From DATARH01 sp050246595 (GTDB lineage Bacteria > Pseudomonadota > Alphaproteobacteria > ATCC43930 > CGMCC-115725): a stretch of DNA of 64,000 nt. Position 1 is the first letter of the stretch. Every line of letters starts with the position of its first letter. Positions 52,591 to 61,723 of the stretch are shown here, piece after piece. A program made the translations under genes and the position numbers. The notes beneath the pieces were generated by a model that made no database searches, was not told the DNA's origin, and saw only the letters and a program-made list of their open reading frames with translations. The stretch is taken from NCBI GenBank assembly GCA_050246595.1, contig JBFWVT010000015.1:1-64000 (forward strand), in the 5' to 3' direction.

Positions 52591-53979
52591 ATGGATATCC
52601 CGTTTCTGACGATCGCCGAATTGAACCGGCTTTACGACCGCCGCGAGCTGTCGCCGGTCGAGGTGACGACGGCGCTGCTCGACCGCATCGCCGCGCATGA
52701 CGGCACATTGCACAGTTTTTTGTTCGTCACCGGGGAAGTCGCGCTCGATGAGGCGCGGAGGGCCGAACGCGAGCTTATGGCGGGCACGAGGCGCGGCCCG
52801 CTGCACGGCGTCCCCTATGCGCTGAAGGACATCATCGAGACCGCCGGTATTCGCACCACCGGCCATTCGAAATTGCGCGAGAACCATGTCCCCGCTGCCG
52901 ACGCCGACATCGTCAGCAGGCTCAAATACGGCGGCGGTATTCTGACGGGCAAGCTCGCGACCTGGGAATTCGCTCTCGGCGGCCCGAGCTGGGACCTGCC
53001 GTGGCCGCCGGCGCTGAACCCGTGGGACCCGCGGCGGCTGCCGGGCGGCTCGTCGAGCGGCGCCGGGGCGGCGGTTGCGGCCGGGTTTGTGCCCGGCGCG
53101 GTCGGCACCGATACCGGCGGCTCGGTGCGCGGCCCGGCGGCGTTGTGCGGTCTCGCCGGGATCAAGCCGACCTACGGAAGGGTCAGCCGCCGCGGCGTCT
53201 TCCCGAACACGTTTTCGATGGACCATTGCGGCCCGCTGACCCGCAGCGCCGAGGACATCGCGCTGTTTCTCCAGGTCATCGCCGGCTACGACAAGCAAGA
53301 CCCCGGCAGCGAGGACGTCCCGGTGCCGGACTATGCCGCCGGGCTGAACGGCGGCGTGCAGGGTCTGCGGATCGGCGTCGCCGAGGACTGGTATCGCAAT
53401 GCCCCGCACCCCGATGTCGCACCTTCGGTCGATGCCGCGGCCGAAGTGCTGCGCGGTCTCGGCGCGACCGTCGAACCCGTAAGACTGTCGAGCCTGCGCG
53501 ACTACACCGATTGCAAGACGACGATCTCCAGCGTCGAATTGTATTCGATCCACGAGCACGATCTGCGCAACCGCCCGCGCGATTTCGGCCGCATCCTGCG
53601 CAACCGCGTCCTGCCGGGGGCGCTGATCCGCGCCGAGGACTATATGGCCGCCCTACGCTGGCGGGCGGCGCTGGCGCGCGAGCAGGCCGAACTGTTCCGC
53701 CGGATCGATGCGATCGTCACGGCGGGGGCGCTCAGCGTCGCCGACCGCGCCGACCCGGACCAGCCCGACCGCCTCGTTCCCGCGCCGAGCATCACGATGC
53801 CGTTCAGCGTCGCCGGGGTGCCGGCGCTGGCGATCCCGTGCGGGTTCAGCCGCGAAGAAGGTCTGCCGCTGTCGTTGCAGATCGCCGCCGCACCGTTCGC
53901 CGAGGGGCTGATCCTGCGCATCGCGCACGCCTATCAGCAGGCCACCGACTGGCACCGCCGCCACCCGACTCTAGTTTGA
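52591..53979 (+). CDS. Amidase signature family amidohydrolase
   Basis: This is a 462-residue amidase signature enzyme. The Ser-cisSer-Lys triad is visible: Lys79 in YALKDIIETAG, cis-Ser about 154-155 in PGGSSSGAG and nucleophile Ser178 in GTDTGGSVRG. It hydrolyses an amide, or acts as the catalytic half of a two-subunit enzyme such as AtzE. The small gene at 54219 resembles AtzG and may be its partner. It follows the dehydrogenase gene by 28 bp, so they may share a transcript. Confidence 0.92.
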   Translation: MDIPFLTIAELNRLYDRRELSPVEVTTALLDRIAAHDGTLHSFLFVTGEVALDEARRAERELMAGTRRGPLHGVPYALKDIIETAGIRTTGHSKLRENHVPAADADIVSRLKYGGGILTGKLATWEFALGGPSWDLPWPPALNPWDPRRLPGGSSSGAGAAVAAGFVPGAVGTDTGGSVRGPAALCGLAGIKPTYGRVSRRGVFPNTFSMDHCGPLTRSAEDIALFLQVIAGYDKQDPGSEDVPVPDYAAGLNGGVQGLRIGVAEDWYRNAPHPDVAPSVDAAAEVLRGLGATVEPVRLSSLRDYTDCKTTISSVELYSIHEHDLRNRPRDFGRILRNRVLPGALIRAEDYMAALRWRAALAREQAELFRRIDAIVTAGALSVADRADPDQPDRLVPAPSITMPFSVAGVPALAIPCGFSREEGLPLSLQIAAAPFAEGLILRIAHAYQQATDWHRRHPTLV

Positions 53980-54048
53980 GCTTGGCTCAAATGAATTCCA
54001 CGCTTCCAACGGCCTGTCGAACGGGCCAACGTTGTGCAAACCCAAAAG

Positions 54049-54129
54049 TCGCATCCCCGGCGAAAGCCGGGGTCCACCGATCAACCGTTCGGAAAGCGGA
54101 AAAGTGGGTCCCGGCTTACGCCGGGACTG
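54049..54129. repeat. CCGGCGAAAGCCGGGGTCC palindrome, copy 2
   Basis: CCCCGGCGAAAGCCGGGGTC pairs with GGGTCCCGGCTTACGCCGGG around a unique centre. It lies between the amidase gene and its putative small partner. Confidence 0.7.
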
Positions 54130-54218
54130 CGGATTCTTGCGTCCATGGCAATGCTCACTTTTGAGGACCCCCTAAAAGCGAAAATTCATTTCCGGCCAGC
54201 TTCTGAGGAGCAAGATCA

Positions 54219-54455
54219 ATGGCAAGCGACGCACGCCCCGACCACACCCATCTACCGCCCGCAACACCGGAAGAAATCCGCCTCTTGCTCCGCCGCGCCG
54301 GCCTCGACCTCCCCGAGGACTTGCTTCAGCAGTTCCTCGCCGCATGGCCGGCCTACGAGGCGATGGTGCGCCGCATCCCGCGCAGCCGCCCCTATGAGGA
54401 GGAACCGGCGCACAGCTTCCGCCCGTCCCGCTTTGCCGCCCGCATGTCGCGCTGA
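54219..54455 (+). CDS. Small AtzG-like amidase partner protein
   Basis: This 78-residue helical protein has TPEEIRLLLRRAGLDLPEDL followed by a Trp-containing helix and a C-terminal EEEPAHSFRPSR. The pattern resembles AtzG/DUF4089 and GatC-type small subunits, which end in an acidic-Pro then FRP motif and wrap around an amidase. The upstream neighbour is an amidase. GAGGAG precedes the ATG. Identification is by pattern and context, not full similarity. Confidence 0.6.
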   Translation: MASDARPDHTHLPPATPEEIRLLLRRAGLDLPEDLLQQFLAAWPAYEAMVRRIPRSRPYEEEPAHSFRPSRFAARMSR

Positions 54456-54470
54456 GCGTCCGCAGCCCGA

Positions 54471-54848
54471 TCAGGCGGGCCGGCCGCAATAGGCTTCGAG
54501 CCTGTAGCCGTCGGGATCGACGACAAAGGCGGCATAATAGGGCTGGGTGTATTCCGGGCGGATGCCCGGGGCGCCGTTGTCGTGTCCGCCGGCGCGCAGC
54601 GCCGCCGCGTGAAACGCGTCGACCGCGTCGCGACTCTCCGCCGCAAAGCAGAAATGCAGGTTGGATTTGTCGTCGGGCGGCACCGGATGTTCGGCCGCGC
54701 CGATCCACAGCGCCACCTTGCCGCCGCCGTATCCAAGCTCGTTTGCGCTCTCACTCAGGCACGAATAACCGAGCGGTGCCAGAGCCGTATCGTAAAACTG
54801 CTTGGCGCGCGCGATATCGGCGACCCCGATCGAGACATGGTCAAACAT
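54471..54848 (-). CDS. VOC family glyoxalase-like protein
   Basis: This is a 125-residue vicinal oxygen chelate fold protein with MFDHVSIGVADIARAKQFYD, a second-half strand NLHFCFAAESRDAVDAFHAA and the C-terminal metal-site segment VVDPDGYRLEAYC. The metal ligands are plausible but the reaction is unknown. ATG 54848 has GAGAGG upstream and gives the standard MFDHVS start. It is divergent from the CGNR regulator, whose DNA-binding site may lie in the shared gap. Confidence 0.87.
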   Translation of the reverse strand: MFDHVSIGVADIARAKQFYDTALAPLGYSCLSESANELGYGGGKVALWIGAAEHPVPPDDKSNLHFCFAAESRDAVDAFHAAALRAGGHDNGAPGIRPEYTQPYYAAFVVDPDGYRLEAYCGRPA

Positions 54849-54881
54849 CTGCCTCTCCACAACTATCTATCAGGTTAGACA

Positions 54882-55567
54882 ATGGCGATCTGCCGGATGT
54901 CTGTCAACCATATAGGGGGTTAGAAATCTCAAAAACTGCGAACACGCCGCTGTGGATCGTCGCTCCGAGCGAGGATCTCTGCGTCAATTTCGCGAACACG
55001 CTGTGGTGGCGCGGCAGCCCGGCTCCGACCGAGAAACTGTCCGGGTTCCGCGATCTGCTCGACTGGCTCGCGGCATCGCAGGCGGTTCCGACCGAACTGT
55101 TCGATTGCGCCGTTTTCTGGGCCGACGCCGACCCGGAAGCGGCTGACAGGCTCTTTCGCGACGCAATTTCGCTGCGCGAGGCGATCTATCAGAGTCTCAC
55201 CGCCGCTGCTCTTGGCGACTCCGCCACGGCGGCCGATTTCGCGCGGCTGAACAACGCCGTGGCCGCGGCGCCGGCGCGCACGAGACTGGTCCGCCGCGGT
55301 CATGCCTATGCCTGGGATATCGTCTCAGCGGAGTTGACGATTCCGCTGCTGCTGACCCCGGTCTTGTGGTCGGCGGCCGATCTGTTGGCGCGCGGCGATT
55401 ATAATCGGCTGCGTCGCTGCGCCAACGACCAATGTCTCTGGCTGTTTATCGATCGCAGCAAGGGCGGCACGCGGCGCTGGTGCGACATGAGTTCGTGCGG
55501 CAATCGCGCGAAATCGCGGCGCCATTACCAACGCAGCAAGCCCGGCGGGAGCGGCGAGCCGCGCTGA
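54882..55567 (+). CDS. CGNR zinc finger / ABATE domain regulator, start disrupted
   Basis: The main frame encodes an ABATE-like N-terminal domain (LCVNFANTLWWRG) and a C-terminal CGNR zinc finger (CANDQCLWLFIDRSKGG then WCDMSSCGNRAKSRRHYQR), typical of putative transcriptional regulators. That frame has no usable start codon outside the divergent VOC gene. ATG 54882 or 54897 starts a different frame that hits TAG at 54921. Adding one G to the run at 54915-54919 would join ATG 54897 (MSVNHIGG) to the main frame (LEISKTANTP). So a one-base deletion, or an assembly error in the G-run, is likely. Confidence 0.75.
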
Positions 55568-55671
55568 CGCGGCGGGGTCATGCGCGCGACGCTGTTTTCA
55601 TCGGCATGGCGGCTCGGCACAATGCCAAGCGGGCGGAGACGGCGGATGCCGTGCCGGCAAGGAGAATTTGT

Positions 55672-56874
55672 ATGGACACATTGGAAGCGCGCGGCGACGC
55701 CAGGCTCGAACAGACCTATGTCGAGCGGGCGCGCGAATTGACGCCGATGCTGCGCGACGCCGGCGACGAGATCGAGCGCAACCGCGAGGTGACGCCTGAG
55801 GTCGTCGCGGCGATGAAGGATCGCGGCATTTTCCGCATGCTGCTGCCGCGCTCGCTGGGCGGCGCTGAACTTGACCCGCTGACCTATACCGAGGTCCTGT
55901 ACACGCTGGCGCAGGCCGACGGCAGCACCGCGTGGTGTCTCGGGCAGAATTCCGGCTGTTCGATGATCGCGCCGTATCTGCCGGAGGAGACCGCGCGCGA
56001 GGTGTTTGGCGACCGCGACGGCATCCTCGCCTGGGGTCCCGATCTGCCGGGAGCCGGCCGCACGACCGTCGTCGATGGCGGCTACCGGGTCACTGGGCGC
56101 TGGGGTTTCGCGACCGGCAGCCGGCACGCCAGATGGCTTGGCTGTCACACGCCGCTATTCGACCCGGACGGCAGCCCGCGCAAACTGCCGAACGGCCGCC
56201 AGCAGGTGCGCACGATGATCTTCCGCAAATCCGAGGCGCAGATCATCGACAACTGGCAGGTCCTCGGGCTGCGCGGCACCGGCAGCGACAGCTACGCGTT
56301 GAACGACCATTTCGTGCCGCAATCCTTCACCGCCGGTCGCGACAACCCGGCCGAGCTGCGCGAAAAGGGGGCGCTCTACCAATTCACCTCGGGCATGATC
56401 TACGCGATGAGTTTTGCCCACGTTTCAATGGGGATCGCGAAAGGCGCGTTCGACGCCTTTATCGAGATCGCGCGGGACAAGGTGCCTCGCGGCGCCAAGG
56501 GAACCTTGCGCGAGAACAACGTGATCCAGGCGCAGGTCTCGCAATGCGAGGCGCGGCTCAAATCCTCACGCGCCTATCTGCGCGGCGTCATCGCCGAGAT
56601 GTGGGACGAGGCGCGCAGCAACGGAGAAATCAGCGCCGACTACCACCCGCAGCTCCGTCTCGCGGCGACCTGGGCGATCCATCAGGCGCGCGACATCGTC
56701 GCGACCGTGTATCAGGCGGCCGGGTCGTCGGCGATTTTCGAGAACAACCCGCTGGAACGCCGGATGCGCGACATTCACGCCGGCACGCAGCAGGGCCAGG
56801 GTCGCGCGGTGCATTTCGAGACGGTCGGGCAGATCATGCTGGGTCTGCCGCCGGAAGGACGGATGTTCCGGTAG
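55672..56874 (+). CDS. Acyl-CoA dehydrogenase-fold flavin monooxygenase
   Basis: This is a 400-residue acyl-CoA dehydrogenase superfamily protein. Features are the N-terminal helical domain (VVAAMKDRGIFRMLLPRSLG), the mid beta-domain with GYRVTGRWGFATGSRHARWL and LRGTGSDSYALNDHFVP, and the C-terminal helical domain. The usual catalytic glutamate of beta-oxidation enzymes is not evident, and the pattern fits the group D monooxygenases and hydroxylases (HsaA/DszC-like) that use reduced flavin. The substrate is unknown. AAGGAGA precedes ATG 55672. A hairpin at 56913-56933 may terminate it. Confidence 0.85.
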   Translation: MDTLEARGDARLEQTYVERARELTPMLRDAGDEIERNREVTPEVVAAMKDRGIFRMLLPRSLGGAELDPLTYTEVLYTLAQADGSTAWCLGQNSGCSMIAPYLPEETAREVFGDRDGILAWGPDLPGAGRTTVVDGGYRVTGRWGFATGSRHARWLGCHTPLFDPDGSPRKLPNGRQQVRTMIFRKSEAQIIDNWQVLGLRGTGSDSYALNDHFVPQSFTAGRDNPAELREKGALYQFTSGMIYAMSFAHVSMGIAKGAFDAFIEIARDKVPRGAKGTLRENNVIQAQVSQCEARLKSSRAYLRGVIAEMWDEARSNGEISADYHPQLRLAATWAIHQARDIVATVYQAAGSSAIFENNPLERRMRDIHAGTQQGQGRAVHFETVGQIMLGLPPEGRMFR

Positions 56875-56912
56875 CGTAGTATCGTCAAAGCTGTTCCAAG
56901 ACTATCGCAATC

Positions 56913-56933
56913 CCGTGGGCCTTTAGCCCACGG
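56913..56933 (+). terminator. Hairpin after the flavoprotein gene
   Basis: CCGTGGGC-CTTTA-GCCCACGG is a perfect eight-base stem 39 bases after the stop. There is no U-tract. Confidence 0.5.
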
Positions 56934-56942
56934 ACTTGATCC

Positions 56943-57016
56943 GTGGGGAAAGCCGGGATCCACCCTTCAGCATCTCGGAAGCAGACAAGTGGGTCCCGGC
57001 TTTCGCCGGGACTGCG
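56943..57016. repeat. CCGGGATCC palindrome, copy 3
   Basis: GAAAGCCGGGATCCACCC pairs with GGGTCCCGGCTTTCGCCGGG. This is the third member of the family at 43474 and 54049, located between convergent genes. Confidence 0.65.
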
Positions 57017-57059
57017 ACGCGTGCCTGATCAGTAGCCTGTCTATGCGCTGCCCGCGCTG

Positions 57060-57452
57060 CTACTCCGGCAGCCCGACCACCACCTCGATCTCGACCAGCA
57101 GATCGGGGCGGACAAGGCGGCTGACCTCGACCAAGGTGCTGGCTGGCCGCGCCGCGCCGAAAAACTCCTGCCGCACCGGGTTGATCCGCGCCCGGTCCTC
57201 GATATTGGTCAGGTACACCGTCACCCTCAGCACATCGCCGAACCCGGCTCCCGCTGCATCCAGCACTTTCCGCATATTCTCGAAAATCTGCCGCGTCTGG
57301 CGCACCGCATCGCCTTCCCCGACCACCTTGCCCTCGGCATCTATCCCAACCAGTCCGGAGATGAACAACAGATCGCCAAACCGGACCGCGTCGCAGTAAT
57401 GGCTGAACGGCGGCGCCAGCCCCGCCACGGTAAATTCCCGGCGTTTCGTCAT
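57060..57452 (-). CDS. RidA family protein
   Basis: This is a 130-residue YjgF/RidA-family trimer-forming protein. It has FGDLLFISGLVGIDAEGKVV, QTRQIFENMRKVLDAAGAGF and the region NPVRQEFFGAARPASTLVEV with the conserved arginine near the active cleft. RidA deaminates reactive enamine/imine intermediates; many paralogues have other unknown roles. ATG 57452 is preferred over 57458 because of AAGGA spacing. It overlaps the ribosome-binding area of the upstream lipoprotein stop. Confidence 0.9.
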   Translation of the reverse strand: MTKRREFTVAGLAPPFSHYCDAVRFGDLLFISGLVGIDAEGKVVGEGDAVRQTRQIFENMRKVLDAAGAGFGDVLRVTVYLTNIEDRARINPVRQEFFGAARPASTLVEVSRLVRPDLLVEIEVVVGLPE

Positions 57453-57454
57453 GC

Positions 57455-57694
57455 TCATTCCTTCCGCAACCCGAGATCGGCGAGGCAGGCCTCCAACGGC
57501 TTGCCCTGCGCCGATCTTACCGCCCCTTGCTGGCAGGACGCGACAAGAGCGGTGTATTCCGCGCGGCTCGGCGGCTTGCCCGAGGCAAGGGTCCAGCCCT
57601 GCACGGTGTCCACGCCGGAACCAGACCCAGGCGAGGTGTCCGGCGGATCGCAACCGGCGAGGGCCAGCATCGCAACAAGGACCATTCTCCACAT
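57455..57694 (-). CDS. Small lipoprotein
   Basis: This 79-residue protein has a lipoprotein signal MWRMVLVAMLALAGC with lipobox LAGC, followed by a Ser/Gly/Pro linker and a mature domain with two more cysteines. It is likely anchored in the outer or inner membrane. The family is not recognised. It lies immediately upstream of the RidA gene on the same strand. Confidence 0.65.
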   Translation of the reverse strand: MWRMVLVAMLALAGCDPPDTSPGSGSGVDTVQGWTLASGKPPSRAEYTALVASCQQGAVRSAQGKPLEACLADLGLRKE

Positions 57695-57749
57695 CGGCTG
57701 ATCCGTCCTCGGGCCTCCCGGTAAGGAGAACGGCGGCAAATCTCTTGCG

Positions 57750-59012
57750 TCACCGGCGCGCGGCGGCGACCGGTCTTCCGGGTCCCGCCCGCGGCGTGCG
57801 GCCGACCACCGCGGCGCTGCCGATCGCGACCGCAAAGGCGAGCGCCGAGACGGCGAACACCATCCGCGGTCTGCCATGATCGAGCAGCAGCCCGAGAAGG
57901 GGCGGCGCGATCGCCGCGCCAAGATCGAGACCGGAATAGACAAACCCGAATACCTTGCCAGTCTCCCCGGCAGGCGCCGCGCCGCGCACGATCATGTCGC
58001 GGGCCGGCATTGTCGCCCCCATCGCGAACCCGGCGATACTGGCGCAAGCCGCGAGCACGGCGACCGGAAACGCCGCGACCGCGAAGACCAGGCTCAGCGC
58101 CGCGGCGATCGTCAGCCCGATCCCGACGACAAGCTCATGACGCGGAAAGCGGTCCGCGACAACACCGCCCGCCAGCACCCCGAGCGCCGCCGCAACAAGA
58201 AAGCCCGTCAGCATCGCGTTCGCGGCGCCGATCGACACCCCGAATGCCGCCACCGCGGCGGACGGAAAAAACGTCTGCAATCCGACCTGGGCGACCGACA
58301 GCAGCGTGAAATAGGCGAAGCACAGCAGCACCGGCGGCGCCAGCAGCACGCGCCCCGCCCCGCCCGTGCCCCCGCCGGAGACCGCGGGCCGCGGCACCGT
58401 ATGCATCCTGATCTCGCCGCTGAGGATGCTGCGCTGCGAGATCAGATACAGCGTAAAGGCCAGCCCGATCCCGCCGAGGATCACCAGCGCCGCCCGCCAT
58501 CCAAAGATCGCCGTCAGTCCGAGCACGCTGGCTGGCGCGGCGACCCATCCGAGATTGCCGGCGACGCCGTGCGCACCAAATGCCCGACCGAGACGCCGCG
58601 GATCGACCCGCGCATTCATGATCGCGTAATCGGCCGGATGAAACACCGCGTTGCCCAGACCGGCAACGAGCGCTAGCGGCGCCAGCCACCAGAACCCGGG
58701 GACAAACCCGGACAGCAGGATCGCCCCGGAAAACAGCCCGACCCCGGCAATCAGCACGCGGCTCGGGCCGAGCCGGTCAACCAGGATGCCGGCCGGGGTC
58801 TGCATCAGCCCGGAGGCGACATACATCAGCGAGGCGACCAGCCCCAGCTCGGCATAGCCAACGCCGAACACTGTCGTCAGCAACGGAAAGATCGGCGGCA
58901 GCACGAGCTGATAGAAATGGCTCAGCAGATGCGCCGCGCTGACCAGCCCGATCAGCTTGACGTCGCTGCCGGCCGCTTGCCGGTGCGGGGCTTGTGCGAT
59001 GGTTTCGGTCAT
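57750..59012 (-). CDS. MFS transporter, left member of divergent pair
   Basis: This is a 420-residue MFS transporter with 12 predicted helices. Landmarks are LVSAAHLLSHFYQLVLPPIF in helix 1, the loop DRLGPSRVLIAG after helix 2, GNAVFHPADYAIMNARV and the second-half APAGETGKVFGFVYSGLDLG. It strongly resembles the neighbouring 59196 product along its length, so the two are paralogues. The substrate is unknown; the family includes sugar, cyanate-like and acid transporters. ATG 59012 is used. Confidence 0.88.
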   Translation of the reverse strand: MTETIAQAPHRQAAGSDVKLIGLVSAAHLLSHFYQLVLPPIFPLLTTVFGVGYAELGLVASLMYVASGLMQTPAGILVDRLGPSRVLIAGVGLFSGAILLSGFVPGFWWLAPLALVAGLGNAVFHPADYAIMNARVDPRRLGRAFGAHGVAGNLGWVAAPASVLGLTAIFGWRAALVILGGIGLAFTLYLISQRSILSGEIRMHTVPRPAVSGGGTGGAGRVLLAPPVLLCFAYFTLLSVAQVGLQTFFPSAAVAAFGVSIGAANAMLTGFLVAAALGVLAGGVVADRFPRHELVVGIGLTIAAALSLVFAVAAFPVAVLAACASIAGFAMGATMPARDMIVRGAAPAGETGKVFGFVYSGLDLGAAIAPPLLGLLLDHGRPRMVFAVSALAFAVAIGSAAVVGRTPRAGPGRPVAAARR

Positions 59013-59195
59013 GCCGCTTCCACAGAACGTGCCGCCATACTTCGTGGCGACGCGAATTTGGGCAAGCCCGCCGTAGCGGATATCGCGCTGTATGCCGATC
59101 GGGCAACGCAACCCTGCCTAGGCTGCGTTTTCGCGCCTTTCGCTTCCGGTTTAGAGTGCCGGCGATCGTTTGCACGCCGCGGAGACGAGTGCCGC

Positions 59196-60416
59196 ATGTT
59201 CAGAATGTCCGGGTTCGGGCGCGAGGCCCGCGTCAACGCGCTGATCGGCTGCGGCCATTTTCTGTCGCATTACTACCAGCTCTGTCTGCCGCCGCTGTTT
59301 ATCGCCTGGCAGCGCGAGTTCGACGTATCGTTCGCCCAACTCGGTCTCGCGGTTGCGCTGATGGGCGGCGTCTCGGCGGTGGCGCAGGCTCCGGTCGGAT
59401 TTCTTGTCGATCGTTACGGTGCACGCCGCTTTCTGATCGCTGGCACGGCGTTGATGACATTGTCGATCGCGGCGATGGGTCTGGCGACCTCGTTCTGGCA
59501 GATCGTCGCGTTGGCGATGCTGTCGGGGCTCGGCAATTCGGTCATTCACCCGGCCGATTACGCGATATTGAGCGGGTCGGTGGAGAAGTCGCGCCTCGGC
59601 AAATCGTTCGCATTGCACACCTTTGTCGGCAATATCGGGTTTGCCGCCGCGCCGCCGGTCACCGCCGCGCTGATGCTGCTGATCGGCTGGCGCGAGACGC
59701 TGCTGCTGGTCGGCGGGGTCGGCGCCCCGGTGGTGCTGGCGATCGTCTTGCAGAGTCGCATCTTGAACGAGCAGAAGCGCGAGCCGGGCGCCCGCTCGAC
59801 CGGGTTTCTGGCCGATATGCGCCAGCTCCTGTCGAAGCCGATCCTGCTGTTCTTCGGGTTTTTCATGGTGTCGTCGATGGCCGGGGCCGGTATCCAGTCC
59901 TGGCTGATCACGGTGCTGCACAGCACGCACGGGCTGACGCTCGAAGCCGCCTCCTCCGGGCTGACCGGCTACACGGTCGGGGCGATGTGCGGCATCCTGC
60001 TCGGCGGCTGGGTGGCCGACCGCACCGATCGTCATCTCGGCTTTGTCGTCGCGCTAACCGTGGCCGGATCGGCGCTGCTGCTGTGGTTGAACCTGGTCTC
60101 GATGCCGCAGCTGGCGATGATCGCGGTGCTCTTTGCGACCGGTCTCTTGATCGGGGCGAGCCGGACGCCGCGCGACATCATGGTCAAGGACGCCGCGCCG
60201 CCCGGCCAGATCGGCAAGGTGTTCGGGTTTGTCAGCGCCGGGCTGGCTTTGGGCGGCGCGATCATGCCGGTCCCCTATGGAATGTTGATCGATGCCGGGC
60301 ACGCCGATCTGCTGCTGGTCGTCGTCGCCGCGCTGTGGCTCGTCAGTCTGTTTTTCGCCGGCAGCGCCCGCAGCGTCCGCCGGAGAACGGAAGCCGTGCC
60401 GGTTCCGGCCGAATAA
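59196..60416 (+). CDS. MFS transporter, right member of divergent pair
   Basis: This is a 406-residue 12-helix MFS transporter. Matching segments to its divergent neighbour include LIGCGHFLSHYYQLCLPPLF, GNSVIHPADYAILSGSV and PGQIGKVFGFVSAGLALGGA. The two genes share a 183-bp gap that must hold both promoters. ATG 59196 has GGAGA upstream. The substrate is unknown. Confidence 0.88.
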   Translation: MFRMSGFGREARVNALIGCGHFLSHYYQLCLPPLFIAWQREFDVSFAQLGLAVALMGGVSAVAQAPVGFLVDRYGARRFLIAGTALMTLSIAAMGLATSFWQIVALAMLSGLGNSVIHPADYAILSGSVEKSRLGKSFALHTFVGNIGFAAAPPVTAALMLLIGWRETLLLVGGVGAPVVLAIVLQSRILNEQKREPGARSTGFLADMRQLLSKPILLFFGFFMVSSMAGAGIQSWLITVLHSTHGLTLEAASSGLTGYTVGAMCGILLGGWVADRTDRHLGFVVALTVAGSALLLWLNLVSMPQLAMIAVLFATGLLIGASRTPRDIMVKDAAPPGQIGKVFGFVSAGLALGGAIMPVPYGMLIDAGHADLLLVVVAALWLVSLFFAGSARSVRRRTEAVPVPAE

Positions 60417-60520
60417 TCCGCGCGGCTTGCGCTTCGCCGCCGGGGTGAATAGATCGGGAGGGCGGTCCGCGTCCGAGAGCAGCGCGGGCCGCGCTTTTGT
60501 TCGAACCACTCCTGTCGCCG

Positions 60521-61690
60521 ATGCCTGACGATCTTTCCGTGCGTTTGCAAGCGGGAGCGGCCTTTGTCGCCGGGAGCGCCGGTCCGGTCGCGCTGTACTG
60601 GGAGCGCGCCGGCGGGGGCGCAATCCGTGCCGATGGAGCGCAGCAACGCGCGGTCGCCCGCCTACAACTTCTCCATGACGCGCTGCTGGAATACAGACCC
60701 GCCGGCACGGCGCGGCGCGGATTGCTGGCGCGTCTCGGGTTTGGCGAGAAGCCGCCGGAGCCGCCGCGCGGCGTCTATCTATGGGGGCCGGTCGGGCGCG
60801 GCAAATCGATGCTGATGGACCTGTTCTTCGCCTCGGCGCCGGTCGCGAACAAGCGGCGTGTGCATTTTCACGCCTTTATGCTCGATGTGCATGCCCGCAT
60901 CGAACGCGAGCGCCGCGCCCGCACCCGCGAGCCGGTCGCAAAGGTCGCCGCCGATCTCGCCGCCGAGGCGGCGCTGCTCTGCTTTGACGAGTTCCAGGTC
61001 AACGACATCGCCGACGCGATGATCCTGGAACGGCTGTTCCGGGCGCTGTTCGCGGCCGGCACGGTCGTCGTCGCAACCTCGAACCGCCCGCCGGACCGGC
61101 TCTACGAGCACGGGTTGCAGCGCGACCGCTTTCTGCCCTTTATCGATCTTTTGAACGAACGGCTCGACCGGCTCGAACTGGACAGCGGTCGCGACTACCG
61201 GCTGTCGCGACTGACCGGCAAGCGGGTTTACCACACCCCGCTTGACGCGGCGGCCGAGCGCGCCCTGAGAGCGCATTTCGCCGAGCTGACCGACAACGCG
61301 ACGATTGCGAGCGAGACCTTGACCGTGCTCGGGCGCGAGCTGGTCGTTTCCCGCGTTGCCGGCGATGTCGCCTGGTTCCGCTTTGAGGAATTATGTTCGC
61401 GGCCGCTCGCCGCCGCCGATTACCTGGCGATCGCCGAACGCTATGCCGCGGTTATCGTCGAAGGCATCCCGCGTCTCGACAAGCGGCGGCGCAACGAGGC
61501 GCAGCGTTTTCACATCCTGATCGACACGCTCTACGAGGCGCGCACCCTGCTGATTGCCTCGGCCGAGGTGCCGCCCGACGAGATCTACACGGAAGGCGAC
61601 GGTTCCTGGGAATTCCAGCGCACCGTGTCCCGCCTGCACGAGATGCAGAGCGAGGATTACGTCGTCAATTCGATAACTGCCCCCTCTTAG
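60521..61690 (+). CDS. zapE: Cell division ATPase ZapE (AFG1-like)
   Basis: This is a 389-residue AFG1/ZapE ATPase. It has Walker A GPVGRGKSMLMD (about residue 90), the conserved HFHAFMLDVHARI, Walker B LLCFDEFQVND and sensor segments ATSNRPPDRLYEHGLQRDRF. ZapE interacts with FtsZ and modulates the division ring, particularly under stress. ATG 60521 is used. It converges on minE, fitting the cell-division theme at this end of the window. Confidence 0.92.
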   Translation: MPDDLSVRLQAGAAFVAGSAGPVALYWERAGGGAIRADGAQQRAVARLQLLHDALLEYRPAGTARRGLLARLGFGEKPPEPPRGVYLWGPVGRGKSMLMDLFFASAPVANKRRVHFHAFMLDVHARIERERRARTREPVAKVAADLAAEAALLCFDEFQVNDIADAMILERLFRALFAAGTVVVATSNRPPDRLYEHGLQRDRFLPFIDLLNERLDRLELDSGRDYRLSRLTGKRVYHTPLDAAAERALRAHFAELTDNATIASETLTVLGRELVVSRVAGDVAWFRFEELCSRPLAAADYLAIAERYAAVIVEGIPRLDKRRRNEAQRFHILIDTLYEARTLLIASAEVPPDEIYTEGDGSWEFQRTVSRLHEMQSEDYVVNSITAPS

Positions 61691-61723
61691 AACGGGGAAT
61701 GGCGCCCCGGCGCGGAGCCGCGC

